NCBI GenBank assembly: GCA_020343715.1
Contig: CP070808.1
Location: 201,354-207,923 of the forward strand
Source of the DNA: Thermoplasmata archaeon
GTDB lineage: Archaea; Thermoplasmatota; DTKX01; GCA-020343715
Direction of reading: 5' to 3'
DNA length: 6,570 nt
The stretch's first letter is position 1, and every line of letters starts with the position of its first letter. The translations under genes and the position numbers were made by a program. Below, in pieces: positions 1 through 5,701 of this stretch. Under the pieces are notes generated by a model, which was not told the origin of the DNA, ran no database searches, and saw only the letters and a list, made by a program, of their open reading frames with translations.

Positions 1-3000
1 AGGTACTACCTGGACGTCTGGGGCCACGGGGGCGGCTGGCGCGACGGGACGTGCAACGACTACACCTCGGGCTCGGTCATAGACACCGACGAGCTGGGCG
101 TCGCCCTGGGCGAGGCCCGGGACCGCACCAACGTTACCTTGGACGGCCTTGGGTTCGACCAGTGCCTCATGGCCCAGCTGGAGGTGTTCTACGAGATCAA
201 GCAGTACGGGGACGTCCTGGTGGGTGCCGAGAGCCTCATCCCCGCCGACGGGTACAACTACACGCGCGTGATGATGGCCCTGGTGGCCGACCCCGACATG
301 GACGCGTCGGCCCTGGCGGACGTCATCGTCACCGCCTTCTTCGATGAGTACGGTCACGACAACGAGCGGGCCCACTCGGCGGTGGACGCCGAGCTGATGG
401 ACGCCCGCCTGTCCCCGGCGCTGACCCGCATGGCCCAGCTGCTCCGGGCCAACGCCTCCACCTACCACGACGAGATCAAGCTGGCCCGGGACCTGGCCCA
501 GACCTACTCCACCCTGGACTACATCGACCTGGGTAACTTCACAGAGCACCTGCTGCTCAAGCTGCCCCAGAACGAGACGGCGCTCCGGCAGGCCGTCGTG
601 AAGGTGCAGGAGAACGTTACCGCCTCCGTCATCGCCGAGGACCACGGCATCGGCAGGAGCGGCTCGACGGGCCTTACCTTCTACTTCCCCCGCTACGGCG
701 TCGCCTGGAGCTACGCCAACCTGGAGATCAGCCTCGAGGGCCGTTGGGACGAGTTCCTGGACGCGTACTTCGACCGGAAGGACAGACCAAACGTCGCGCC
801 CACCGTCGAGGTGGAGAGCCCACTCCCGGGGTCCGTCGTGGGCCTGGAGTTCACCATGGAGGGCACCGCCAACGACACCGACGGGTCCATCGGGCACGTG
901 GAGTACAAGTTCGACCGGGGGCCATGGCAGAGGATGGAGGCGGGCGATGAGTGGAGCGTCGACGTCTCCACCGCTGGCCTAGACCCCGGGCTGCACCGTG
1001 TCTCGGTCCGGTCCCGCGATGACACGGGCGACTACTCCCCCGAGGTGCAGTTCGCCCTTAACGTGGAGAGCAAGGGGCTGGAGCTGTCCGTTGACCCAGG
1101 GTCCGTCCGCACCTACCCCGGTGGCTCAGCGACCACGACGCTGGAGATCTCGGCCTTCGGCAACGAGGGCGGCAACGTCCAGGTCGAGGTGGTCTCCTCC
1201 GTCCTGGGCTGGTCCGTCGGGCTGCCGTTCACCGTGCTGGACATCCCCGCCAGGGGGTCGGAGAACGGCACCATGATGGTGGACGTTGACCCCGGGTCAT
1301 CCAATGGGGTCCACCAGGTGGTGGTCAGGGCGTGGATGACCGACGCCCCCCTGATCCAGGCCTTCACCGTGCTCACCGTCGAGGTGGTCGACCGGATGCC
1401 GGACCTGGTCGTCGAAGGCCTCACCATAGAGCCGGCCACGCCCCTGGAGGGGGACGACGTCATCATCGGCCTGACAGTCAGGAACAAGGGTCTGGTCCCG
1501 GCCATCGGGTTCGACGTGGAGCTTTGGCACGTGTTCGACCCTGGGGTGAACAACACCACCTCGTTGCTCCTGAGGGAGCACTTGAATCAGCTGCCTGTGG
1601 GAGAGGCCTACGAGGTCTGGGCGGAATGGAAGGCGTCCATAGGCCTGCACGAGTTCGTCGCCAAGGCAGACGCGGCGGCCAACAACTCGGACCTCCACCG
1701 GGACGACAACGAGCTGTCCCGGCTCCTCCTGCTTCAGGGGTACGACGTGAGGCTCGAGGCTGCTCCCACGTCATACAACGTGACCCCAGGCGAGGAGGTG
1801 CTCGTCAACCTGACGGTGCACAACATGGGTAACCTCAGGGACTCCCTGGCCCTGAAGGTGGAGCGGAGCGACCTGGGATGGGACGTCCGCTTCAACGAGA
1901 CAGTGTTCTTGTCCGACCCGCGGCAGGTCCACCCGGCCGACATGTGGGTGACAGTGCCCGAGGGCGTCACGGGAGGCACCGTCGAGACCATCACCGTCCG
2001 GCTCTACTCCTCCTCCGACTACAGCAAGTTCCAGGACGTGAACGTCACCCTCAGCTACCCCGAGGTGTTCGGCATGCGGGTGGAGCAGGACCGGGAGACC
2101 GAGACCCTGGGACCCATGGCGACGGAGTCGTTCAACATCACCATCGAGAACACCGGCAACGGGTACGAGAACTACACCCTGGACTACATCCGTCAGCTGG
2201 ACCACCTGTTCATCAGCGCCGTCAACGACACCGTGGAGCTGCCCCCCGGCGCCTCGACGACCGTGGAGGTGTTCTTCTCCACCCTGGACACCGACGTGGG
2301 GGGCCTCACATTCTCCTTCGACGTAAGGGTCCGTTCGAGGGATAACCCCACCGTCGTAGCCGATGTCTCGTTCTCGGTGGAGGTGGAGCGCGTCTTCGGC
2401 ATCGAGGCCGAGTTCCTGGAGCCTTCGGGGGGTTATGAGGTCTTGCCGAGCGTCGGCCTGGTGGTCACCGTCAAGGTGACGAGCCACTCCAACTACCCCG
2501 TCGTCCTGGAGGTGCACATGGACACGGGCAGCGAGGTCTTCGAAACCCCGGCCGCCACCCAGGGCGAAGTTGGTTCCGGGGCCACCGAGGAGTTCAACAT
2601 CGTGCTGGTCGCCTACGCGGATGCGATCATGGGCACCTACCCGTTGGCCCTTTCGATCACGGAGTCCGTCAACATCCACAACGTCACGATGGTCACCGCC
2701 GATGTGGAGGTCCTCAGGGTGGACGAGAGCTCCCTGCGGGTGGAGGACGCCAACGCCACGGTCCTCAGGCCCGGGGTCACCTGGAGCGCGCGACTTGAGC
2801 TGGTCAACGACGGCAACCACCCGGAGACGTACACCGTCAACACCTCCTTCGTACCCAAGTGGCTGAGGGTGGAGCTTTCCCAGGAGGAGGTGACGCTGGA
2901 TGCCTATTCCAGTACGTTCATCGACGTGACGGTCTCCCTCAAGGGCGACGGGGGCGAGGGCAAGGAGACGGTGATGCTGGTGGTGAACGCCCACCCCGCC

Positions 3001-3162
3001 AACCGGACCGACGGCTCGCCCCAGGTGGTGCTGGACATCGCCATGGACGTGCCCGAGGATGAGGGGTCCGTCTCGTGGGTGATGGTGGTCGGTCTGCTCG
3101 TCGCTACCGTTGTTGTGCTGGCGGTGCTGGTGTACGTGAGGTCGGAACGCCTCAGGTCTTGA
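1..3162 (+). CDS. Clostripain-family (C11) cysteine protease with multiple beta-sandwich domains and a C-terminal membrane anchor, 5'-truncated
   Basis: The frame is open from base 1, so the start and signal peptide lie outside the window; 1053 residues are visible. Residues 1-258 match the second half of a peptidase C11 domain. The catalytic His is in WGHGGGW (His9, bases 25-27) and the catalytic Cys in FDQCLMAQLE (Cys55, bases 163-165). A family-typical stretch starting GLTFYFP and ending near DEFLDAYF follows. Next come an Ig-like domain (about 266-357), a NEW3-like domain (358-464), a CARDB-like domain (466-579), and three more NEW3/Ig-like units (about 581-687, 688-795, 796-908) plus a last one (908-1015). 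About twenty N-x-S/T sequons suggest N-glycosylation. A helix at 1026-1046 and the basic tail RSERLRS anchor it with the bulk outside the cell. Family members cleave after basic residues, clostripain after Arg; the specificity here is unknown. It probably digests external protein or processes surface proteins. The C11 assignment is firm; the exact domain boundaries and count are approximate. Confidence 0.9.
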   Translation, partial: RYYLDVWGHGGGWRDGTCNDYTSGSVIDTDELGVALGEARDRTNVTLDGLGFDQCLMAQLEVFYEIKQYGDVLVGAESLIPADGYNYTRVMMALVADPDMDASALADVIVTAFFDEYGHDNERAHSAVDAELMDARLSPALTRMAQLLRANASTYHDEIKLARDLAQTYSTLDYIDLGNFTEHLLLKLPQNETALRQAVVKVQENVTASVIAEDHGIGRSGSTGLTFYFPRYGVAWSYANLEISLEGRWDEFLDAYFDRKDRPNVAPTVEVESPLPGSVVGLEFTMEGTANDTDGSIGHVEYKFDRGPWQRMEAGDEWSVDVSTAGLDPGLHRVSVRSRDDTGDYSPEVQFALNVESKGLELSVDPGSVRTYPGGSATTTLEISAFGNEGGNVQVEVVSSVLGWSVGLPFTVLDIPARGSENGTMMVDVDPGSSNGVHQVVVRAWMTDAPLIQAFTVLTVEVVDRMPDLVVEGLTIEPATPLEGDDVIIGLTVRNKGLVPAIGFDVELWHVFDPGVNNTTSLLLREHLNQLPVGEAYEVWAEWKASIGLHEFVAKADAAANNSDLHRDDNELSRLLLLQGYDVRLEAAPTSYNVTPGEEVLVNLTVHNMGNLRDSLALKVERSDLGWDVRFNETVFLSDPRQVHPADMWVTVPEGVTGGTVETITVRLYSSSDYSKFQDVNVTLSYPEVFGMRVEQDRETETLGPMATESFNITIENTGNGYENYTLDYIRQLDHLFISAVNDTVELPPGASTTVEVFFSTLDTDVGGLTFSFDVRVRSRDNPTVVADVSFSVEVERVFGIEAEFLEPSGGYEVLPSVGLVVTVKVTSHSNYPVVLEVHMDTGSEVFETPAATQGEVGSGATEEFNIVLVAYADAIMGTYPLALSITESVNIHNVTMVTADVEVLRVDESSLRVEDANATVLRPGVTWSARLELVNDGNHPETYTVNTSFVPKWLRVELSQEEVTLDAYSSTFIDVTVSLKGDGGEGKETVMLVVNAHPANRTDGSPQVVLDIAMDVPEDEGSVSWVMVVGLLVATVVVLAVLVYVRSERLRS
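3076..3159 (+). other. C-terminal transmembrane anchor and short basic tail of the surface protease
   Basis: Bases 3076-3138 encode 21 mostly hydrophobic residues rich in Val and Leu (WVMVVGLLVATVVVLAVLVYV is the core). An acidic Asp/Glu stretch (PEDEG) lies on the outer side and RSERLRS on the inner side. The charge pattern predicts a single-pass anchor with a tiny cytoplasmic tail. No sortase-type or archaeosortase PGF-type signal was seen, so plain membrane anchoring is the simplest reading. Confidence 0.85.
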
Positions 3163-3904
3163 CCAGCTCGAAGCCGTCCTTGTCGAAGATCAGGGGGAAG
3201 TAGCCCCGCTCGTGGTGGGTCTTCCTCATCTTCACGACGCCCATGAACAGGTTGACGGCCCTGTCCTCCCGCTCCATGTCCAGGTGGACTATGCCGTCGG
3301 ACAGGAAGGACTCGACCTCGTAGGTCCCGAACTCGGACTCGCCCTGGGTGGCGACCTCGGAGACCAGGAAGGTGGTCATCTTCAGGTCCCGCAGGCTCTC
3401 GAAGAAGTGGAACAGCTCGGAACGCAGGTTCTCGAACTTGGACAGGGTGTACAGGGCGGGCAGCGAGTCGATGACGCAGATGGAGCAACCGAAGGTCTCC
3501 TTGTAGCTGCGAAGCTGTGTCCTAAGTGTCTCCATCCAGTCGATGCGCTTGGTGGTCTGGCCCTCGGTGCCGTGGACCACCTTGCGGAGCTTGCCCAGGT
3601 CCACGATGATGATGTTGTCCATGTCGGTGACGTCCATCCCGAGGCCGATCATGTGCTCGAGCAGGCTCTGCCGGTTCTGCTCCAGGGAGATGTACACACC
3701 CCGCTGACCCTCCTGCAGGGCCTGGTTGTATATGATGGAGAAGCAGAAGCTGGACTTCATCGAACCCGCCTTTCCGGCCACCAGAACGACGCTGTTCTTG
3801 GGCACGCCTCCCTCGAGACGGTCGTCCAGCCCCTTGACGAAGGTCTTCATCCTGTCCTTCTCGGTCAGGCGCGTTATCTTCGTCGAAAACTTGGTCTCCA
3901 CCAT
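3152..3904 (-). CDS. RAD55/KaiC-like RecA-family ATPase, single domain
   Basis: This is a 250-residue protein with one KaiC-type RecA-fold domain covering almost its whole length. In order it shows: LDDRLEGGVPKNS (26-38), which precedes the P-loop in this family; Walker A GKAGSMKSS (44-52); YISLEQ (71-76), with Glu75 in the usual catalytic position; Walker B CVIDSLPAL (143-151, Asp146); the TTFLVSEV strand (177-184); the SDGIVHL strand (202-208); and KMRKTHHERGYFP (225-237), the basic motif at the end of KaiC domains. The residue before the Walker A Lys is Met rather than Gly. The chosen start is ATG at 3904, because AGGAGAG lies 8 bases upstream, while the more distal in-frame ATG at 3976 sits inside the likely TATA box. 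Family members act as ATP-driven switches in signalling, motility or DNA-related work; the exact role is not visible. It lies divergent to the DUF835 gene and overlaps the protease gene by 11 bases at the 3' end. It is not RadA, which is longer and has a helix-hairpin-helix N-terminus. Confidence 0.9.
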   Translation of the reverse strand: MVETKFSTKITRLTEKDRMKTFVKGLDDRLEGGVPKNSVVLVAGKAGSMKSSFCFSIIYNQALQEGQRGVYISLEQNRQSLLEHMIGLGMDVTDMDNIIIVDLGKLRKVVHGTEGQTTKRIDWMETLRTQLRSYKETFGCSICVIDSLPALYTLSKFENLRSELFHFFESLRDLKMTTFLVSEVATQGESEFGTYEVESFLSDGIVHLDMEREDRAVNLFMGVVKMRKTHHERGYFPLIFDKDGFELVKT

Positions 3905-3912
3905 GTCTCCAT

Positions 3913-3919
3913 CTCTCCT
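3913..3919 (-). promoter_or_regulatory. Ribosome binding site of the RAD55/KaiC-like gene
   Basis: The minus strand reads AGGAGAG, followed by 8 bases and then the ATG at 3904. This matches the archaeal anti-Shine-Dalgarno sequence and decides the start codon in favour of 3904 over 3976. Confidence 0.65.
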
Positions 3920-3975
3920 TTTCCTGAGACCCCCAGATTGCCCTGGGTGCCCCGAGCCTTCGACGGTCGCCTTCA

Positions 3976-3983
3976 TTTAAATA
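3976..3983 (-). promoter_or_regulatory. TATA box (box A) likely driving the RAD55/KaiC-like gene
   Basis: The minus strand reads TATTTAAA in otherwise GC-rich DNA. The core ATTTAAAT is palindromic, so the plus strand also reads TTTAAATA, a full match to the archaeal box A consensus. Archaeal transcription starts about 25-27 bases downstream, here near 3953 on the minus strand, giving a leader of about 50 bases before the ATG at 3904. Because the core is symmetrical, weak plus-strand firing is possible. The start site is predicted, not seen. Confidence 0.6.
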
Positions 3984-4027
3984 CGTTTGCGCACCTTTCT
4001 CAGGCGTTTGAAACAGCCTCGGAGCGG

Positions 4028-4053
4028 CCTCCTGGCCACACCTCCTGGACACC
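4028..4053. repeat. Two-copy 13-base tandem repeat
   Basis: Bases 4028-4040 and 4041-4053 both begin CCTCCTGG and agree at 11 of 13 positions. The repeat lies midway between the two divergent promoters, where a regulator could bind. With only two copies in GC-rich DNA, chance is a real alternative. Confidence 0.35.
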
Positions 4054-4094
4054 CCCTCAAAACCATTATTCAACCGTATAATCGTAGGCAAGGG

Positions 4095-4103
4095 TTTATT
4101 AAA
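4095..4103 (+). promoter_or_regulatory. TATA box likely driving the DUF835-tpiA genes
   Basis: TTTATTAAA stands out in GC-rich DNA, with a purine-rich stretch (GGCAAGGG) just upstream where the TFB recognition element is expected. The predicted transcription start, about 26 bases downstream of its centre, is near 4124, giving a leader of about 50 bases before the TTG at 4173. Another AT-rich patch at 4074-4082 is a weaker alternative. Confidence 0.55.
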
Positions 4104-4137
4104 CGAATAAGCGGTTGCCTCCGATAGAGAGAGCGGG

Positions 4138-4153
4138 GACTGGCTGTACAGTC
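4138..4153 (+). promoter_or_regulatory. Inverted repeat in the DUF835 leader, possible operator or small hairpin
   Basis: GACTG at 4138-4142 and CAGTC at 4149-4153 are perfect complements around six bases; overlapping them is the 8-base palindrome CTGTACAG (4144-4151). It lies in the predicted transcribed leader, 19 bases before the start codon, so it could be a dimer binding site or a short hairpin near the ribosome site. It is short enough to be chance. Confidence 0.3.
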
Positions 4154-4159
4154 GTTTGA

Positions 4160-4166
4160 AGGTGGA
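4160..4166 (+). promoter_or_regulatory. Ribosome binding site supporting the TTG start at 4173
   Basis: AGGTGGA ends six bases before TTG at 4173 and resembles the archaeal AGGAGGTGA consensus. This supports the rare TTG start; the next residues (ADKGTEGDRKK) begin a hydrophilic tail with no ATG nearby. Confidence 0.6.
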
Positions 4167-4172
4167 TATCAA

Positions 4173-4964
4173 TTGGCAGATAAGGGCACGGAAGGGGACC
4201 GCAAGAAGCGGGTCGTCGTAAAGAAGGTGGCCGTCGATCCAGGCACGGATCCGGACCGCGAGCCCGAGCCCGCCACCCCCAAGAAGGTACAGCGCAAGGT
4301 GGTCGCCAAGGTGCCCTCCAACGACCCCGCAGCGGTGCGCAAGGTCCCTCCCGACCAACAGCCTCCCCAGACCGTCAAGAAGAAGGTCGTCCCCCGACCG
4401 GTCGCCCCCAACGAGGCAGGCAAACCGGTGCAGGTCGAACGGGTCGTGGTGCGACAGAAGCCCCGGGAGCCCGTGCCCACCAGCCCCGACAAGCTGGAAT
4501 CGGGCTACAATTACCTCATCGAGGAGCCCCAGCCCAAGAGGTCCTTCGAGTTCTTCAAGGCGAAGGTGGGCAAGGGGGCGAAGGGGCTTTGCATCTCCAC
4601 GTCGTACCCCAAGAAGATCATAGAGGAGTACGGCCTCCACGGCACCACGGTGTACTGGCTGTCGGAGCTGGAGTTCGACAACCAGTCCCTCCATCCCCGG
4701 CGCCTCGACTTCGAGGTGACCCGCGCCATCCAGAACTTCGTCAAGTCCAACCCGTCCTCGGTCCTCATCATCGACGGGGTGGAGTTCCTCATCCTCATCA
4801 ACGGCTTCGAGCGGGTGATGACCTTCATCAAGAAGATGAACGACATCATGTCCGCCACCGCATCGACTCTCATAACGTCCATCAACCCCTCCGCCTTCTC
4901 CGAGGAGAAGCTATCGATAATCGAGAGGGAGTTCGACAGGGTGTACAAGTTCGTCAGCAGCTGA
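4173..4964 (+). CDS. DUF835 domain protein with a basic Lys/Val/Pro-rich N-terminal tail
   Basis: The protein has 263 residues and starts with TTG behind AGGTGGA. Residues 1-110 form a low-complexity tail rich in Lys, Arg, Val and Pro, with repeated KKVV-like blocks, and are likely disordered. Residues 112-261 match DUF835: YNYLIEEPQP (112-121), GLCISTSYP (138-146), VYWLSE (160-165), SVLIIDGVEFLI (196-207), NGFERVMTFI (210-219), TLITSINPSAF (232-242) and a final IIEREFDRVYKF (249-260). Many DUF835 proteins are found in archaea, some fused to signalling domains; the function is not established. There is no signal peptide or membrane helix, so it is cytosolic. The hhhhD strand ending at Asp201 resembles a Walker B, but there is no Walker A, so ATP hydrolysis is unlikely. 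tpiA starts 17 bases after its stop, indicating cotranscription. The divergent neighbour is a KaiC-like ATPase. The family call is strong; any role is inference. Confidence 0.88.
   Translation: MADKGTEGDRKKRVVVKKVAVDPGTDPDREPEPATPKKVQRKVVAKVPSNDPAAVRKVPPDQQPPQTVKKKVVPRPVAPNEAGKPVQVERVVVRQKPREPVPTSPDKLESGYNYLIEEPQPKRSFEFFKAKVGKGAKGLCISTSYPKKIIEEYGLHGTTVYWLSELEFDNQSLHPRRLDFEVTRAIQNFVKSNPSSVLIIDGVEFLILINGFERVMTFIKKMNDIMSATASTLITSINPSAFSEEKLSIIEREFDRVYKFVSS
4203..4451 (+). repeat. Irregular KKVV-type repeat blocks in the DUF835 N-terminal tail
   Basis: Basic-plus-valine blocks recur at residues 11-19 (KKRVVVKKV), 37-47 (KKVQRKVVAKV), 55-58 (VRKV), 68-73 (VKKKVV) and 86-93 (VQVERVVV), separated by Pro/Asp/Glu-rich linkers. 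Spacing is uneven, so this is compositional repetition rather than a clean tandem array. Such a tail could bind nucleic acid, acidic membrane surfaces or a partner protein. Confidence 0.6.
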
Positions 4965-4970
4965 CCCGCG

Positions 4971-4976
4971 GGGGGT
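4971..4976 (+). promoter_or_regulatory. Ribosome binding site of tpiA
   Basis: GGGGGT lies five bases before the ATG at 4982, in the 17-base gap after the DUF835 stop codon. It is one base off GGAGGT. No TATA-like box fits in the gap, which supports translation from a shared mRNA. Confidence 0.55.
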
Positions 4977-4981
4977 AAACG

Positions 4982-5659
4982 ATGAAACTGCCGGTCCCGA
5001 TAATCATAGTGAACCTGAAGGCCTACGACAGGACCAGGGGAGAGGGGGCCCTGGCGATCGCCAGGGCGCTGGACGAGGTGGCCCGGGAGACCGGGGTCTC
5101 CTTCGCCGTGGCCCCCAACGCCTTCGACGTTAGGCTCCTTTCCCAGGGCACCTCGCTGCCCATCCTTGCCCAGTCGGTGGACGCAGTGCCCGAGGGCAGC
5201 CACACGGGCCACCTGACCCCCGAGGCCGCCCGGGACGCGGGGGCCTTGGGCTCCCTGGTCAACCACAGCGAGCACAGGCTCCGCCTGGCGGACATCGAGC
5301 ACGTGGTCGACCGGCTCCGGGGCAGCGGCCTGGACTCCGTGGTGTGCACCAACAACCCTGCGGTCTCCAGGGCCGCCGCCGCCATCCACCCCACCTTCGT
5401 GGCCGTCGAACCGCCGGAGCTCATCGGCGGGGACGTGTCCGTCACCACCGCAGACCCCGGGGTGGTCTCGGACTCGGTTGCCCTGGTCAAGGCCGTGGCC
5501 TCCGACGTGAGGGTCCTTTGCGGTGCCGGCGTCAAGACCGGGACCGACGTTGGGAAGGCCATAGAGCTGGGCACCGACGGTGTTCTCCTGGCATCGGGAG
5601 TCGCCTTGGCGGCGGATGTGGGTGCCGTGGCGAGGGACCTGGCATCTGGCGTCCCATAG
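4982..5659 (+). CDS. tpiA: Triosephosphate isomerase, archaeal type
   Basis: This enzyme interconverts glyceraldehyde 3-phosphate and dihydroxyacetone phosphate in the cytosolic glycolytic/gluconeogenic pathway. At 225 residues it fits the short archaeal form, which lacks parts of the roughly 250-residue bacterial and eukaryotic enzyme and is usually tetrameric. Active-site residues are all present: Asn11 and Lys13 (VNLKAY), His95 (NHSEHR, 94-99) as electrophile, and Glu143 as catalytic base at the head of loop 6 (EPPELIG, 143-149). Phosphate-binding segments are CGAGVKTGTDV (180-190) and GVLLASGVALA (200-210). After the loop the sequence reads GDVSV, where the archaeal enzymes I recall usually have TG followed by a hydrophobic residue and VS; this may slightly alter the loop hinge. 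ATG at 4982 follows GGGGGT and gives a beta-strand start (PVPIIIVN) as expected. It is probably cotranscribed with the DUF835 gene 17 bases upstream. Confidence 0.97.
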   Translation: MKLPVPIIIVNLKAYDRTRGEGALAIARALDEVARETGVSFAVAPNAFDVRLLSQGTSLPILAQSVDAVPEGSHTGHLTPEAARDAGALGSLVNHSEHRLRLADIEHVVDRLRGSGLDSVVCTNNPAVSRAAAAIHPTFVAVEPPELIGGDVSVTTADPGVVSDSVALVKAVASDVRVLCGAGVKTGTDVGKAIELGTDGVLLASGVALAADVGAVARDLASGVP

Positions 5660-5663
5660 GGTG

Positions 5664-5677
5664 CAAAGCCTTTTCTA
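5664..5677 (+). promoter_or_regulatory. Probable leaderless promoter for the downstream membrane-protein gene
   Basis: CAAAGCC followed by TTTTCTA (5671-5677) resembles a TFB element plus TATA box. Its centre is about 28 bases before the A of the ATG at 5702, placing the transcription start at or next to the start codon. The bases just before the ATG (TCGGGCCCCCG) hold no ribosome binding site, as expected for a leaderless mRNA. The TATA match is imperfect. Confidence 0.5.
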
Positions 5678-5701
5678 CCGTCACCGCTTCTCGGGCCCCC
5701 G

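Larger units (their letters stand above)
3905..4172. other. Divergent intergenic promoter region
   Basis: These 268 bases separate the two divergent start codons and contain no credible gene. The flanks hold the AT-rich promoter elements (near 3976-3983 and 4061-4110), while the middle is GC-rich. Small repeats are present: two tandem 13-base copies at 4028-4053 differing at two positions, and an 8-base direct repeat CGTTTGAA at 4005-4012 and 4153-4160. No terminator or structured RNA was recognised. Confidence 0.6.

Noticed and set aside
139..141. TTG as the start codon of the protease
   Set aside because: The same frame stays open to base 1 and encodes the catalytic His motif WGHGGGW upstream, so the gene begins before the window.
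1771..2994. 407-codon open frame on the minus strand inside the protease gene
   Set aside because: It is antisense to a well-supported domain protein, rich in His, Gly, Val and Asp from mirrored GC-biased codons, and shows no recognisable motif or ribosome site.
3212..4081. 289-codon plus-strand open frame across the ATPase gene and intergenic region
   Set aside because: It is the mirror of the RAD55/KaiC-like gene, which carries all expected motifs; the frame has shadow-type composition and runs through the minus-strand promoter.
4005..4160. Direct repeat CGTTTGAA at 4005-4012 and 4153-4160 as regulator half-sites
   Set aside because: It has only two 8-base copies about 148 bases apart with no symmetry relative to either promoter; chance is likely.
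3522..4694. 390-codon minus-strand open frame spanning the divergent promoter region
   Set aside because: It would run antisense through the DUF835 gene and out of frame through the ATPase gene, with low-complexity His/Gly/Arg-rich sequence and no domain.
4965..4972. CCCGCGGG palindrome between the DUF835 and tpiA genes as a terminator
   Set aside because: It has no loop and no following T-run, and overlaps the tpiA ribosome site; it is best explained by GC-rich composition.
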